A DNA stretch of 64,000 bases from Ptychodera flava (lineage: Eukaryota > Hemichordata > Enteropneusta > Ptychoderidae), in assembly GCF_041260155.1 (NCBI RefSeq), contig NC_091933.1, positions 19,351,599 through 19,415,598 on the forward strand, written 5' to 3'. Of the stretch, positions 1-11,321 are shown piece after piece. The translations under genes and the position numbers were made by a program. The notes below the pieces were generated by a model. It was not told the DNA's origin. It worked only from the letters and a program-made list of their open reading frames with translations, and made no database searches. Position 1 is the first letter of the stretch; each line of letters begins with the position of its first letter.

Positions 1-149
1 GTTCAGTTTTTACGGCCGGGTGGGGGCGGCAAATCCAGGGGGGGTCATCATAATTTTGGAATCCACAAAGGGGGGGTCATCACTTTTTCACTGGTAGGAA
101 AGGGGGGTCACCACATTTTCAAAAACAAAATACCTACAGTAAAGTTCAC

Positions 150-1135
150 TTTTATGCCATGGCCATGATCGACCCTCTTTACCGGCGGGCCGCCTTCGGC
201 GGCCCACTACAATAAGTATAGGATAAAGCCCAAGTACGAGGGCTCTTCTGGTATATAAAGTCCAACCCAACGATAAAATGTCGAGGCCGCAGGCCGAGAC
301 ATTTTATCGTAGGGTTGGACTTTATATACCAGAAGAGCCCGAGTACGAGGGTTTTATCTGACTTAAAAACTATCGCCCCTAACTGATATATTTTCGTTTT
401 CAATGTGTTTACGTCAACCGTCCCCTTTGTCAATGTAACATGTTTAGGATATGAATTAAAACTTTTATTTGTGAAATAGCCTTCCAATGTAATGGAACAT
501 CCTATAAATGCCCTAGGGCACATTATATAAATGCCCTTGGGCACAGCAGATTTTGTGTTGCAGCTGGTTTTCGCTGTGTTACCAAATTTGAATGTTAAAA
601 CGTACCAGATGTCTACAGAATATGACATGTTCACTTTTGATTGGACAGTACTTTACTACGGCGCTGTCATTCGTTTCTGGAATTTGGTGACCAAGGCTTT
701 ATGAGTAAATAAAACACCCTGAATTGAGCACTCTGATTGGTCAATCAACAGTAGATAGTTTTTAAATATACTTTATGTATTACCCATGACCCTCTTAACG
801 GGCAGACACCTTTTGCGGCCCACTCCAATTAGGGTTACTTCATGCAATGGCCATGATCGACCCTCTTTACCGGCGGGCCGCCTGCGGCGGCCCACTACAA
901 TAAATTGACTTTATTGTAATACCCCATGACCATCTTAACGGCCGGACGCCTTCAGCGGCCCTGTTCAGTAAAGTTTACTTCGTGCAATGGCCATGATCGA
1001 CCCTCTTTTTACCAGCGGGCCACCTTTGGTTGCCCACTAGAATAAAGTTGACTTTACGTAATGGCCCATGACCCTCTTAACCGGAGGGCTGCCTTTGGCG
1101 AACCACTCCAATAAAGTTTACTTTATACAATGTCC
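150..1135. repeat. Minisatellite core of ~70-bp units, split by an insertion
   Basis: Units carry CCATGACCCTCTT or CCATGATCGACCCTCTTT, then a GC-rich palindrome (GGCGGGCCGCC next to GGCGGCCCACT), then CAATAAAGTT and ACTTTATGCAATGG. Unit starts lie near 163, 784, 850, 924, 991 and 1067. The spacings of 66, 74, 67 and 76 suggest a ~140-bp dimer. One unit is left of the foldback insertion (216-765) and the rest are right of it, so the insertion split a formerly continuous array. Each unit could form a short GC hairpin. Confidence 0.65.
216..765. repeat. Foldback repeat FB-1, copy 1
   Basis: A 550-bp repeat with a close second copy at 46917-47442. It starts with a palindrome of about 140 bp (221-359), with ~65-bp arms around the loop GAGGCCGCAGGCCGA. 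A ~400-bp body follows, ending in GATAGTTTTTAA, whose inverse TTAAAAACTATC lies at 364-375. The body includes a CAAT-like segment (GATTGGTCAATC). This copy has an extra ~23-bp internal duplication near 513-545 that copy 2 lacks. It lies inside the satellite core of the element at 1-1478. The minus-strand open frame through it is also open in copy 2 but has no recognisable domain. It looks like a non-autonomous DNA element; the superfamily is unknown. Confidence 0.65.
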
Positions 1136-1204
1136 ATGGACATAAGTTGTCTATGGAAATGAAGTTCAAAATTGCCTTACAGTCGTCCTAATTAACAGAC
1201 GTTT

Positions 1205-1293
1205 GCATGGATGTGGCTGAGAAGTTTGTGCACTGGCATCTCTGCTACACGAATAAAGTGCGCCGCGTACCGGAGTTCAAATCCAAACCGTGC
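1205..1293 (+). repeat. tRNA-like (possible SINE head) sequence
   Basis: GTGGCTGAGAAG near 1211-1222 resembles a pol III A box and GAGTTCAAATCC at 1273-1284 resembles a B box. The outermost bases can pair like an acceptor stem (GCATGG at 1205 with CCGTGC ending at 1293, one G-T wobble). The T stem pairs poorly, so this is not a functional tRNA by eye. A decayed tRNA-Ser/Leu-derived SINE head is the likelier reading. It lies inside the TIR element at 1-1478. Confidence 0.3.
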
Positions 1294-1481
1294 GGGTAAA
1301 TTTGACATATGGGTTTTGGTTATTTTTCAGCGGGGGGGGGGGGGGGTCATCAAAATTTTCGTCTGACAAAGGGGGGGTCATCATTTTTTCGCGAAAAATG
1401 CAGGGGGGTCTATATTTTTTCAACACCGGCGACAAGATTTGCCGCCCCCCCCCCAGGCCGTAAAAACTGAACGGTCCCTAA

Positions 1482-3115
1482 ATTGGTGCTCGTTTATTTG
1501 ACGGTGGGCACTAGCACTATAGTATATGAATATCAATGAAGGCAGTCCGGAATGTCGAGCATCAAACTACAAGACAGTCTAATCAGTTGGGCTTCTTGGT
1601 GCTGCCATGACAACGCGTTCACCAGATTCCATATAACGGCGCTGTACTGGTTAACTCAGCTTCTGTGTAGCCATCTGCCTCGCGTGTTGAGAAATTTCAA
1701 GATCAGAAATCATGCATTTCACTCTAAAAGGGAGAGAAATACTGGAGATATTTTCATTAAGCACCCTTAATGCCGTAAAGACCTTTTGAGCTAATGCTGT
1801 GGTTGAATTCTTTATTTCATTATTTTTTACACTGTTACGTTTTCTATCTGTTGATTTACATAAAATGTCTTGTGGAATTTTACAATCCTAGTCAAACTGA
1901 GTCTTTTTATGCCTTATTTCACCCACATGTCTCGTTGAAATATTTCACCGATGTACACTCCCGGAAGTTCGTCGTCGTTCGTTGATTTTAACAAGCGCAT
2001 TCTACGAGAACAAGTGAGCACCTCTCTCACCGCAAACTTCATTGCTAGCATCGCTATGATGATACCTTCACCTACCACGGCTACCATATTTAACCGTGAA
2101 ACTTTCTCGGTATTAAAAAGAGTGGTCACAAATCGCATCTCACGCCACCATACCATACTTCATACAAGGACGTAAATGAGCGTATATGAGGGGAACCAAA
2201 GGTTTAGTGCTCTTTATTAAAAGTGCCATGCCCTGACCATTGACATATAAAAGTGCACATGCCCTGACCATCGGCATATAAATGAATTCGAAATTTTGCG
2301 AAAGGTTATGGGACGTTTAACGTCATCGTTCGCATAGTGTGACGTATTTTACGAATGTAGTGGACCTGACCTTAGACCAAGTGACGGTTAGAGAAAGATT
2401 CCATCGACATGATTCAAAGTTCACACACATTTCTTCCTTTATTAGCTCTGTTGCCTGCACAAGGGAGGTGATGTCGTACTGCAGACAAAACTTTTGTATG
2501 TGTGTCTGCCTGTCTGCCTGTCAGTCCGACCGTCTGTGTACACGTTCAAAAACCACCGACAAGATGCAGCTATACCCAGTATGATGTTCTTAAAAGATTT
2601 TGGTTGAAGAGGCTTGCATGATTAACGTTAATTTCCGTATTTACTGATTTTATACATTTGTGAATATCTTGATAATGGGTCTCCTGCAGTTGATTAAATT
2701 TGGTTTGCAACTCACACTGATGATAATCATACTAAGCAGTTTAAAAGTGATCGTGAATTTTGCATATTTTTCATTTTCTGATTTCTTTCCTCACTTTTGG
2801 TCAAAAATTTTCTCTTAAATTCTCTCGCCACTTGTCCGATAACTTCAACTTTTCTTGAAACGTACTCAAGGATGTATTAGGTTTAGTCAAATTTCATTAA
2901 CTTTTCGTATGCAAATTTTAGGAGACAGTTTTCTTATTTGGGCCAAAACTTCAATTTGTCTGGAACAGTCCAACTATAAATCTTTGGTTAGTAGCTTTAT
3001 AGGAATTATCTCATTCGGAGATTTAAAATGTTCAAAAACATTGCCTGTGTAAGTTTCTAGGCAAATTTTCTCACATGCAGCTCATATCAGATATTTTGTC
3101 TTTGTCATGCTGCGC
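1482..3115. other. No gene recognised
   Basis: AT-rich sequence with only short open frames on both strands and no recognisable domain. A ~34-bp direct duplication (containing CATGCCCTGACCAT and CATATAAA) sits at about 2219-2284. A short CTGCCTGT-type simple repeat lies near 2505-2525. Confidence 0.6.
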
Positions 3116-3263
3116 ACGAGAAACATGTAGGCCTAGCGTGTAACACATTATGACAGACTTTAAAAAACGAGGATGACTAGTCAACGCGTACGAGAAACAT
3201 GTAGGCCTAGCGTGTAACACATTATGACAGACTTTAAAAAACGAGATGACTAGTCAACTCAAG
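3116..3263. repeat. Near-perfect 74-bp tandem duplication
   Basis: Two adjacent copies starting ACGAGAAACATGTAGGCC at 3116 and 3190 differ by a single-base indel and a few end bases. The near-identity implies a recent local duplication. A 107-codon open frame starts just downstream at 3290, but no function can be assigned to it. Confidence 0.8.
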
Positions 3264-5769
3264 TTTTAATCGTTTACTATGGCACAGCAATGCCGTGCGC
3301 ATTAGATCTGACGGAACAGTGTAAGGACGATATTTTCATGGACAGTACCGAAAACCTGGCAGGCATATATTACAAGTCAACATTGAATATGGATCAAATA
3401 ACTGCACTCAGACATATAACATCAGTAAGTCGACATTTTAGGCAATCGTTTGGTACAGATCAATACCGTATAACGCTTCTGGCATCGTCAGTCACGCGGT
3501 GGTCAGTTTTTCCCAGGCTTATTATATTACAGCAAAAAAAACAAACACTGAACGATGGAATAATAAGTTGCAAAACTCGACAAGGAAATGTGAGTAAAGT
3601 AGGTCCGATGTAGCAAGATTCTGGTCACGTCGCCATACTGTCGTGATACCGTAACGTTATTACTATGTTTTATATGAAGTTATAAGGCGAATTTTTTTCC
3701 CCAAAAGATATTCAATTTGATAACGATAAAACATAAAAACACGTTCGCAAGAATTTGCTGTAATACCTGCAGTGCCGGAGAATATCATCGCTCGCTGGAG
3801 ATAGTGACATAACGAAATATGGCCATCAATCAAAGCATTTTTTATTACATTCAAGGCCCTGAATACTAATGAGTCAGAGATATCAGACCTTATGGAATGA
3901 AAATGAAGAAAAATAGAATGAACAATGGTAAAATTTTGAAAGAAGATATAAAAATATTCAAGATGGCGGTGAAGAGCGTCTGTTAACTCCCGTCATCGGG
4001 ACAACGTAAAGATTGTCGGCATGGCGATAGGTCGCGCTACGTAATTCTCGATAGAAAATAGATTGGCCATACATAAGTTTACCCCCTGACAATTCGAAAG
4101 TCGGACAAGATCCATGTCGAAAATGTCAGTGTATGTGTTCCAAGGTAGGGGAAACCTGTCAGTAATCCGCAGATACTCATAACGTTCGCGCAAAATCCGA
4201 TGAGGGGAGATTCAGCAAGTTATCACATTCAAATCTTTATTTGGGTAGTTTGGCCGTTTTCCATGCCAAATAAACTTTATCGCTCTGTGCAACTTGATGG
4301 ATATTGCCAATTCTGGCCATACTCTTGATGGATATTGCCAATTCTGGCCATTCTGGGCATACTCTCCGTGTCGTGTTGTGTGCTGGCGTTTTTACACTGT
4401 TGTACATTGGTCTACTAGATCACTGGTTATGAGTGTTAAGATTTGAATCAATGAGCCTCAGCTCTCGGCCCGTAATATGTTTTTCTTCTTAAGTTCGAAA
4501 GTAAACCAGACAAAGGTCCCATTCCCTTACACTGGCATGACGTCACACACATCCCTGAAGAATGCGATTTGCGGTCACAGGTGTCTCGAGTCATCAATCT
4601 TCAAGTTTATTTTAGGAAGAAGGTGAGGACAGCTTCATATATTGTCAGACCGAGTTGGGAATTGGAGACTGCCACGAGCGATCCTAAGAAGTCATGTCCT
4701 GTTTGTCAGCTGCACTAGACAGTACCGTCACAACCGAGATTTGGTATGACAAGAATACTGAAATAGCATTTGTTTCCTTCAAAACTCAACGACGAGGACA
4801 GTAGTACATCAACTTGAAGTTAAATACTCAAGCCAGCACAGGCATTTGCCGAAATCTATTCCTTATGTAATGAATGGACAACGACCCCTAATACACTGTC
4901 TGTAGGTGGCTTACACCGCTTGACAAATGAGCTTTAGCTAGGATTAGTAATCGGGACGTGTGCATTAGACGTTTTTTGTAACTTTGGTTTACTAAATAAT
5001 CATTGAAGAATAACAATAGATGCAATTTCTTATTTATGTATTTAATTATTTATTATATTATTGTCCGTCTATCAGTCTCTTCGTTTGTAGTTTGTTCGTT
5101 TGTTTGTTGTTTATTTCCTTTCAACGTCAAACGACTTGCTGGTGTTATTATGTCCCGAAATAAGGTAATCGTGTCCGCAGTGGAACCTCGACCTACTTTA
5201 CTAAGAAAATTCGTTGGATTGATCGGAATGTAGGGCGCAACCACCAAACTTGCCCGTCGATCTTCCCTGTATGTAACACTGTGTCAGCTGAGGTTTGTTT
5301 CATAAAGTTACCCTTTATGAGACTCAGAGGGCGCTATAAAAAGATGGCGTCCGTTGCTCTGAATTGCCCCGCCGGGAACTTCATAAATGGAGAAAGAAAA
5401 TAAATCTTCGTTGACAGTGTGAACTCTACAGAGGTGACTATAAAGAGTACATTTTAAACCCGAGAAACTGTCAGATAACTACGGAAATTACGAAAAATTC
5501 CGAAAATTTCCGGCAAGTTCACGTTGATTTGATGGTATCATTGATAAAAATTGTCAAATATGAACTTTAATCAGCAGTTCAAGTGGAGTGTTGTGCAAGA
5601 AGCATTCCAATATATTTGTTAGTTTGGTTGTGTTTTTTCTTGTTGTTCAGACATGTTAACAAGAAAGCGACAAACGATGAATGTGCTTCCATATGTGTGC
5701 ATCTTTCGAAATGCAACAATCTAACATACTGAAGCATTTCTGGATTATGGTGATGAAAAACTAAGGAAC

Positions 5770-6100
5770 CAATCCTATTCGACAGAAATGAGCCTTTCCG
5801 GCATATTAATGGTCAAGTAAATGAGGTCAAAGTCAAAAATTAAAATCAGGGCTCATCTGGCAAAATTTGGTACCAGAGCAACAAATTACCTAATATTAAC
5901 GACACCTGAAATTCAAAATGGCCGCCTTTCCTGTGTTAACTCTATTAAGAAAAATAAATTTTCGATTTTCACAAAAAATAAGCCGGTGAAAAACTGTTTT
6001 TACTCCATGAGCTTCAAAATGAGCTCCCACAGGTGCTAGCCTAAAAGTGTATTGTAAAAGACTGAGAGTCCGAATATCTGTCCCCAAGGCGCATTCTACC
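5770..6100 (+). repeat. Dispersed repeat, copy 1 (partner near 30.6-30.9 kb)
   Basis: Shares an ordered series of blocks with about 30575-30890: GGTACCAGAGCAACAAATTA versus GGTATCAGAGAAGCAAATTA, then CCTAATATT/CCTAACATT, GTTAAC, ACTCCATGAGC/ACTCCAAGAGC and AAAATGAGC. Divergence is roughly a quarter of positions, so the family is old. No coding sequence or terminal repeats are visible. Confidence 0.55.
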
Positions 6101-7501
6101 TTAGTTTTTATGAAAGTCGCATACCATGCCCGTCACTTCTCTCGACTGTACGAGATGTTAAAGCCCCAATAGCTGCCAATTACATGAATTTTTTTCATGA
6201 TTTTATTTTCAAACCAACGTTGGTTCCTATAAATATGCTGACTGAAGAACATATATAGAAGTATCACTGCTGACTGGTTTGGACCACGAGTTTAAAAAGT
6301 TAAACAATAAACGGGTGCCGCACCAAGAAAAAGACACCCCAAAGAATAGTACAAACAATGCAGTATTTCGTGCACATACACATTGTAATCATCCAAGAAA
6401 CAAGCATGATGCCATTACGAAGGCCGACAGTATAATGTCGTAATCTTTATTTTCTTTGTCAATTGATTGGTTTTTGAAAATGGCGGGAAATCTAAAATGA
6501 TGGTAAAACGTTTGAATTTACATGCCACTCTCGACACTTATGACAGTGTTATACACCTTTTAAGTCTTTAATGGGTCTCATTCACAGAACACTCTTGGAA
6601 AACTCAGGATATTTTGAGATCGATTTATTACACATTCGTTTTAAATCTGTAACTATTTATGTGTTTTCTATTATTTTTATCACTTTTTGTCAATTCAATG
6701 CATTACTTCTTTACTAATAAATTCATGTCGAAATGCCTGATGTCAAGTTCAACTTGTAAACATCGTTGTACTGTGTGCGCATGCCTACTGTTATAGTTGA
6801 AAGCTGACATTTTGGTTTAGGCTAGAGCCCATTTTCAGCGATAACATTGTATATTGCGAAAATGCATTACGTGTGCAACAAAGGTAATAGTTTGAGTTTC
6901 CATACGCTGAAGGGAGGACAAAAAGAAGAACGAAGAGGAAGAAAAATGTGCTCGCCTTTTGGAATAATACCAAAAGTTATCGCTTTATTTGTCCCCTTAA
7001 TAGTCTTGAAGCTGTCAGTGTGATAAAGAGTTTTCATTAAAGAGCAAACAAACCACTGTTTAAGTTAGTGTGATACTGTTTGTGTTCATAACTACAAACT
7101 TTAAAAGTACTATACCCGATATCATATGTATGAACTGTTTGAATCAGAAATAACTGATCTTGAACATTGGAATTACGGATACGTAAACTCTGTTGAGAAA
7201 CCCGCGAGATTACATCTAGGTAAATAGATTACATTCCGAAGGATGAAATATATATGTGACTGTTTTTTACTGAAAACATATGTAACAAAACAATAATAAT
7301 GTCTATTTGGGCTTTCGCAACAAAAACAATTACAGCAATTGGCACCTGGTCTTCTAAGAGAGTATGCGGAGGGTAACTTGAAAAAAAAATGGTAGCGTCA
7401 CTCAATGAATTAATGTGTTAATTTCGGAAAATTTCAAAAGAGGAAATATCGCTACTCATTGGGTTAAAACGACAATCGTGTACGATGCAGCCTGATTGTC
7501 A

Positions 7502-7504
<3 letters not shown>

Positions 7505-7600
<96 letters not shown>

Positions 7601-7610
7601 TACACACACA
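7505..7610. repeat. (TA)n followed by (CA)n microsatellite
   Basis: About 76 bases of TA dinucleotides run into about 30 bases of CA. Open frames crossing it are artefacts of the dinucleotide repeat. Confidence 0.95.
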
Positions 7611-8819
7611 CCCATACCTTCCTCCTGGACAGTGCTATTGAGTCGGTTCATTACAGGTCAAAATCAAGACATGACAGCACCCTCAAAGGACAGCTGCTTC
7701 AATTTTTAAGTCAGCAAATGGAAAACGTTATTTCCGTGCGCTTTTCATTTTTCATCTTATATTCATACCATTTACAACAATTCCGGTTGGTGACATACAG
7801 ACACAAAATACACGGACGCGGACACATAAAAGTTAAGTATACAGATGTCTTCTTGGGAAATTACATTGCTCGAGGCTTAAAGCAGAGCGCTATAATAGGA
7901 ATTACTTCAAGTAAAAAGTACATGTAATAATATCTGTTACCTAAGCTCCGGGCTGGTTTCAAAATTTCGCCACCAAAATAAATAGCATTTTTCGACACGA
8001 CCTAAATCCATGGTAGAATGGTACGTCCCAGCTATATAAATGAAAGTGAAGATCTAAGGAAAATCTACTTCCGTCTGCAGGATTGCAGGATGCATGAAAC
8101 CTAAGTAACGGATATTATTACTTTGTACTGTACAGAATTGAGAGATTGAATTGTTCTTACCAAAACGGATTTAAGGTATTTAAAGTCTTGTTTAGCTTTT
8201 CGGCTGAATTTTTAAATAAAGGAAAGTTAATTGTATATACGTCTTCCTATATAAATCTGCGAACAATTGCTCATTTTGATTACATACATAACTGTATCAA
8301 TTTTGAAAGGTTTTCATCTGTGTATCCTAATTATCTTATTGTAAAGTAGTTTACTACTCACTAACTATTATTCCAAGTTTATCATCGAAAACGGACACTT
8401 CTTGTATTCTTCGCCATCTCTTAGGAGGTCGCTGTATGTATGAGTATCTGACTGAGAACGAAGTTTATTAGCTTTCTACCAGACTAGGTGTTCGTAATAT
8501 GGAAAGCTACACAGTGCTCTCTTAGAAACAGATTTCAAAGAAAGCAAATTCGTCCGGCTGGTAACTCGACGAACACGAAGAGTGTGCCTTTTTAAGTATA
8601 CAGCAGGTCATTCATCCGCTCGCCGGCTACAACAAGTGTCGTTACCTATTGACTGACGTCAAACCCTGCCACTGAGATGTTCGACATTCTTCTACTTTTA
8701 CGAAACACGACCGCGAAATCCTTCTCAGTGTTCTTTGAGTCTCGATGTCAGAGCAGAAATGACGGCTGTCGTGGCGGATGAAATTGATAACGTCACGAAA
8801 AGTCCATGGCCAATGGAGG

Positions 8820-10313
8820 TTAGTAGGTGGCATTGAACACCGCAGTTCCCGCTTCTTCAGGTGGCGCTATCGTTACGGCTTTGCTGTTGTTACAAATTGC
8901 CGTCAATTCAGACATCATAATTTGACGAACTCGGTAGTCGTTCAGGCTACTAAATGCTGCCCATAGAAGTGCCGCAAAACAACCCTGTAAGAAGAGAAGT
9001 GCCTGGGACCGACTCACGACCATATCCAGCCAGTTAAGATGGAAACCTGTGTACGGACCACCGGTCAGGTAATCGGTAACAATGCCCCATCTAGCTTGGT
9101 GGCGCTCTTCCTCCTTCTCATCTTGTGACTCAAAGGTGACTTGAATGCGGCGAGCCTCTTCAGCTATTGCCTTGTAAGTGTCGGATATGTGGAGACAGGC
9201 GCTGAGGATAAAAATCCATGGCGACAAAAATCCCACTGTAACCTTTACAATCATAGCAACCGTGATCATCCATTCTCTGGACGAGCTTGTCTTTAAAGCG
9301 AAATGATAGTGTGCATAAACAGCTGGGAGCGCTACACCGGTGCTCAGACTTAAGAAAAGGAATTGCGATACAGATTTGAAAAGCACGATCCGGTTTTTAT
9401 CTCGCGTGATCATATGAAATTCTCGCGTGACTTGTTCAGGTCTCAGGCCCTTCATCCTTTTCGGAAATTTGCTGAGTCTAAACTCGTATGAATGAAGAAA
9501 CGCGTAGAAGAGGAGCGAAACGATTGTCATCAGAAGGAATGGATAACAATCCATAATGATATAAAGGATTCGTGCTATTGCGTTGCCATCATGTATGCGT
9601 TTGCGACCACCGATGCCGTACAGGAATGAAAGAGGGTTTTCTGGACCCGATGTCGGCTCTGTCATTGTGTCCAATACCACCAGTGCGACATATATTAAGA
9701 AGTACAAAGTTGCCCATGGAAAGACACGCTTCAACAAGTTGTTGGTGTATTTACCACACTCACTTCTAATTGTCTGTTCGTCGTTCAAATCATCGTCTGC
9801 TCTTACACTGTCTTTAACTATGGCGCAAACAACCTTCAGAAGTTGCTTGCGGTCAATCATGTACAGGGCGAGACAATAAGAGACGAGTGGTGCTGCGTGG
9901 ATGAGTGACACAAGTACCAATGCGATCAGCGTGCCGTCGTTTTCGTACGTCTTTCTTGTTGTCTGTTGTGCGAGGAGATTGTTGCTGACGTGGGAGTATA
10001 GGTAAGAAGCGATTGCAGGTAAACACAATATCACGTTGATCAAAATGTGACAGGTGGACGTGTAGACACATCGAAGTCCAGGGTGATAGCCAAGGAACTT
10101 CAGCATTCTCCTAAGCCAATGGTGATAGTTCATTTCGTCATTTATGTCAAATTCTGGACCAATGGGATCCGGAGGTCGTTCTGCTTCAATCAAAGGTGCC
10201 TGCTCATGTTCAGCTTTGCCTGGATCTTCTACAATTCCATCCGGTGGCGGGAAACCACTGTCCGCGCTTCCATGAAACTTTTCTGAGAGTCCCGCATCCG
10301 TAGATACATCCAT
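8820..10313 (-). CDS. Intronless seven-transmembrane protein, gustatory-receptor-like (putative chemoreceptor)
   Basis: A single ATG-to-TAA frame encodes 497 aa, the longest uninterrupted frame in the window. An 87-residue, proline- and acid-rich N-terminus without a signal peptide precedes seven hydrophobic segments at about 88-108, 128-152, 199-217, 249-274, 312-334, 349-374 and 437-457. The loop before helix 7 is long and charged (about 375-436, with DEKEEER near 398-404). It leads into GFHLNWLDMV at 423-432, resembling the G-F-x-L/I-N/D approach to helix 7 in invertebrate gustatory receptors and their GRL relatives. A long intracellular N-terminus, seven helices and no GPCR DRY or NPxxY motifs fit that inverted-topology superfamily. 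The assignment rests on topology and pattern only; another multi-helix family is possible. Lack of introns contrasts with the other genes here. A possible poly(A) signal lies ~350 bp downstream. Confidence 0.6.
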   Translation of the reverse strand: MDVSTDAGLSEKFHGSADSGFPPPDGIVEDPGKAEHEQAPLIEAERPPDPIGPEFDINDEMNYHHWLRRMLKFLGYHPGLRCVYTSTCHILINVILCLPAIASYLYSHVSNNLLAQQTTRKTYENDGTLIALVLVSLIHAAPLVSYCLALYMIDRKQLLKVVCAIVKDSVRADDDLNDEQTIRSECGKYTNNLLKRVFPWATLYFLIYVALVVLDTMTEPTSGPENPLSFLYGIGGRKRIHDGNAIARILYIIMDCYPFLLMTIVSLLFYAFLHSYEFRLSKFPKRMKGLRPEQVTREFHMITRDKNRIVLFKSVSQFLFLSLSTGVALPAVYAHYHFALKTSSSREWMITVAMIVKVTVGFLSPWIFILSACLHISDTYKAIAEEARRIQVTFESQDEKEEERHQARWGIVTDYLTGGPYTGFHLNWLDMVVSRSQALLFLQGCFAALLWAAFSSLNDYRVRQIMMSELTAICNNSKAVTIAPPEEAGTAVFNATY

Positions 10314-11105
10314 ATTTCCACGGCAATGAAGCTTATGAATGGTTAAAGTTTTCCATATGTCTTCTCAAAATACTCTGGGGGAAAAAGATAAACCCACAAT
10401 GAACATGATGACTTTCATACAAGAAGTCTCAAAATAATATCATATCTTTACAGTTGCCTCAGGGCAGTGAGCTGCAGAGCCAATTAAAGATTACAGGACG
10501 AGCGATAACGCGGCATTTTTACCTTCATAGAACCGCAAGATGGTCGCCTATGTGGCGTGAGGGACAAATTCAAATATTGAGGTGAATTGGGCGCACTTAG
10601 TGAAAAAAAAAGATCTTAAAAGTATGCTTATCAAAAAGGTGGATCTTATGTTCAATAAATCTTAAATTCTGGACGAAAACAGGAAGCGCTAGAGATTTAG
10701 TCCATCGAAAATGTTCACAAAGATTGAAAATTCTTCCACCATCTAAAAGATTTTCACGCCGGAATAAAGAGAAAGATTGCCGAAATCCCAAGTTTGTAAC
10801 TTTTGGGTGTTTCGATGGCATTTCTCTTAGTGAAGAGTAAATCAAAGACACTAACTAACCTACAGTATAAAAGAATAACTGTTTGGAATATGTTCGTTTG
10901 ACCACGCGATAGGTTTGAGTTCGGAGTGTGGCAGTTTGTCCTGTAAAGATAATTTCACAGTATCTCTAATCTATGAGCACACAGAACTACAGTGCATTTT
11001 TTTTGAATGCTGGAAGGTTTGACCACTATAAAAGACCCAGGCAACGAGTCTGGTGCTGTACACAGCATATATCCCAACATCGCTGGTGCATATCCAAATT
11101 TTTAA
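10314..11105. other. Upstream flank of the 7TM gene; nothing recognised
   Basis: AT-rich with no known gene, no repeat pair found within the window and no clear TATA or initiator motif. It should include the promoter of the minus-strand 7TM gene, but no specific site can be supported. Confidence 0.4.
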
Positions 11106-11109
11106 AATG

Positions 11110-11321
11110 AACACGATTGGAACTAATTTGGGATAATTGGATCTTCATATTTTTCAAATTTCTCAAAAGTGTTAGGTGACCTATAGCTGAATGTTGCGTA
11201 TTACAAATTACTCGTAAAAACAAGTGTGTAACTTAAAAAGAAAAGCAGATGAGCTTACTTTTGTAGATTAAACAGACATTACTTCACCATCCAATTATCC
11301 AAAATTAGTTCCAATTGTGTT
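11110..11321. mobile_element. 212-bp MITE, copy 1 (TIR AACACGATTGGAACTAATTT)
   Basis: The left end AACACGATTGGAACTAATTT and following GGGATAATTGGA are inverted at the right end with few changes. AATG flanks both sides (11106-11109 and 11322-11325), a 4-bp target duplication. A second copy in the opposite orientation is at 14009-14218. No coding capacity. The 4-bp target size suggests a superfamily such as Chapaev or Sola, not resolvable here. Confidence 0.8.

Larger units (their letters stand above)
1..1478. mobile_element. TIR element with G-rich ends and satellite core (left tip outside window)
   Basis: Non-autonomous DNA transposon with no coding capacity. Bases 1-35 and about 1437-1478 are inverted copies of one another (GTTCAGTTTTTACGGCC at the left, its complement at the right). 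The right tip shows the complete end is GGGACCGTTCAG, so about six bases lie before the window. TAA follows at 1479-1481. Inside each end is a G-rich array of a GGGGGGTCATCA-type motif (about 37-120 and 1330-1420), in the same orientation at both ends. The centre is an array of ~70-bp units (about 150-215 and 780-1135), interrupted by a foldback repeat at 216-765. The GGG tip and TAA target fit PIF/Harbinger, but no transposase was seen. Confidence 0.7.
3264..8819. other. Gene-poor stretch with dispersed repeats
   Basis: No gene is recognised on either strand; the open frames present are short and lack domain signatures. Contents include a 28-bp direct duplication (4293-4320 and 4324-4351), a diverged dispersed repeat (5770-6100) and a (TA)n/(CA)n tract (7505-7610). 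The part nearest 8820 is probably the 3' flank of the minus-strand gene that follows; TTTATT at 8464-8469 reads AATAAA on that strand. Confidence 0.55.

Noticed and set aside
3290-3613. 107-codon plus-strand frame with an internal GTAAGT
   Set aside because: ATG start, but no domain, no matching downstream exon and a length that can arise by chance.
6791-6973. 60-codon minus-strand frame that looks like a signal peptide
   Set aside because: The hydrophobic stretch is preceded by TTG, not ATG, and no splice acceptor is evident; not supportable as a eukaryotic start.
7496-7927. 143-codon frame starting in the TA/CA tract
   Set aside because: Its first third is Tyr-Ile and Thr-His repeats from dinucleotides; the rest has no recognisable domain.
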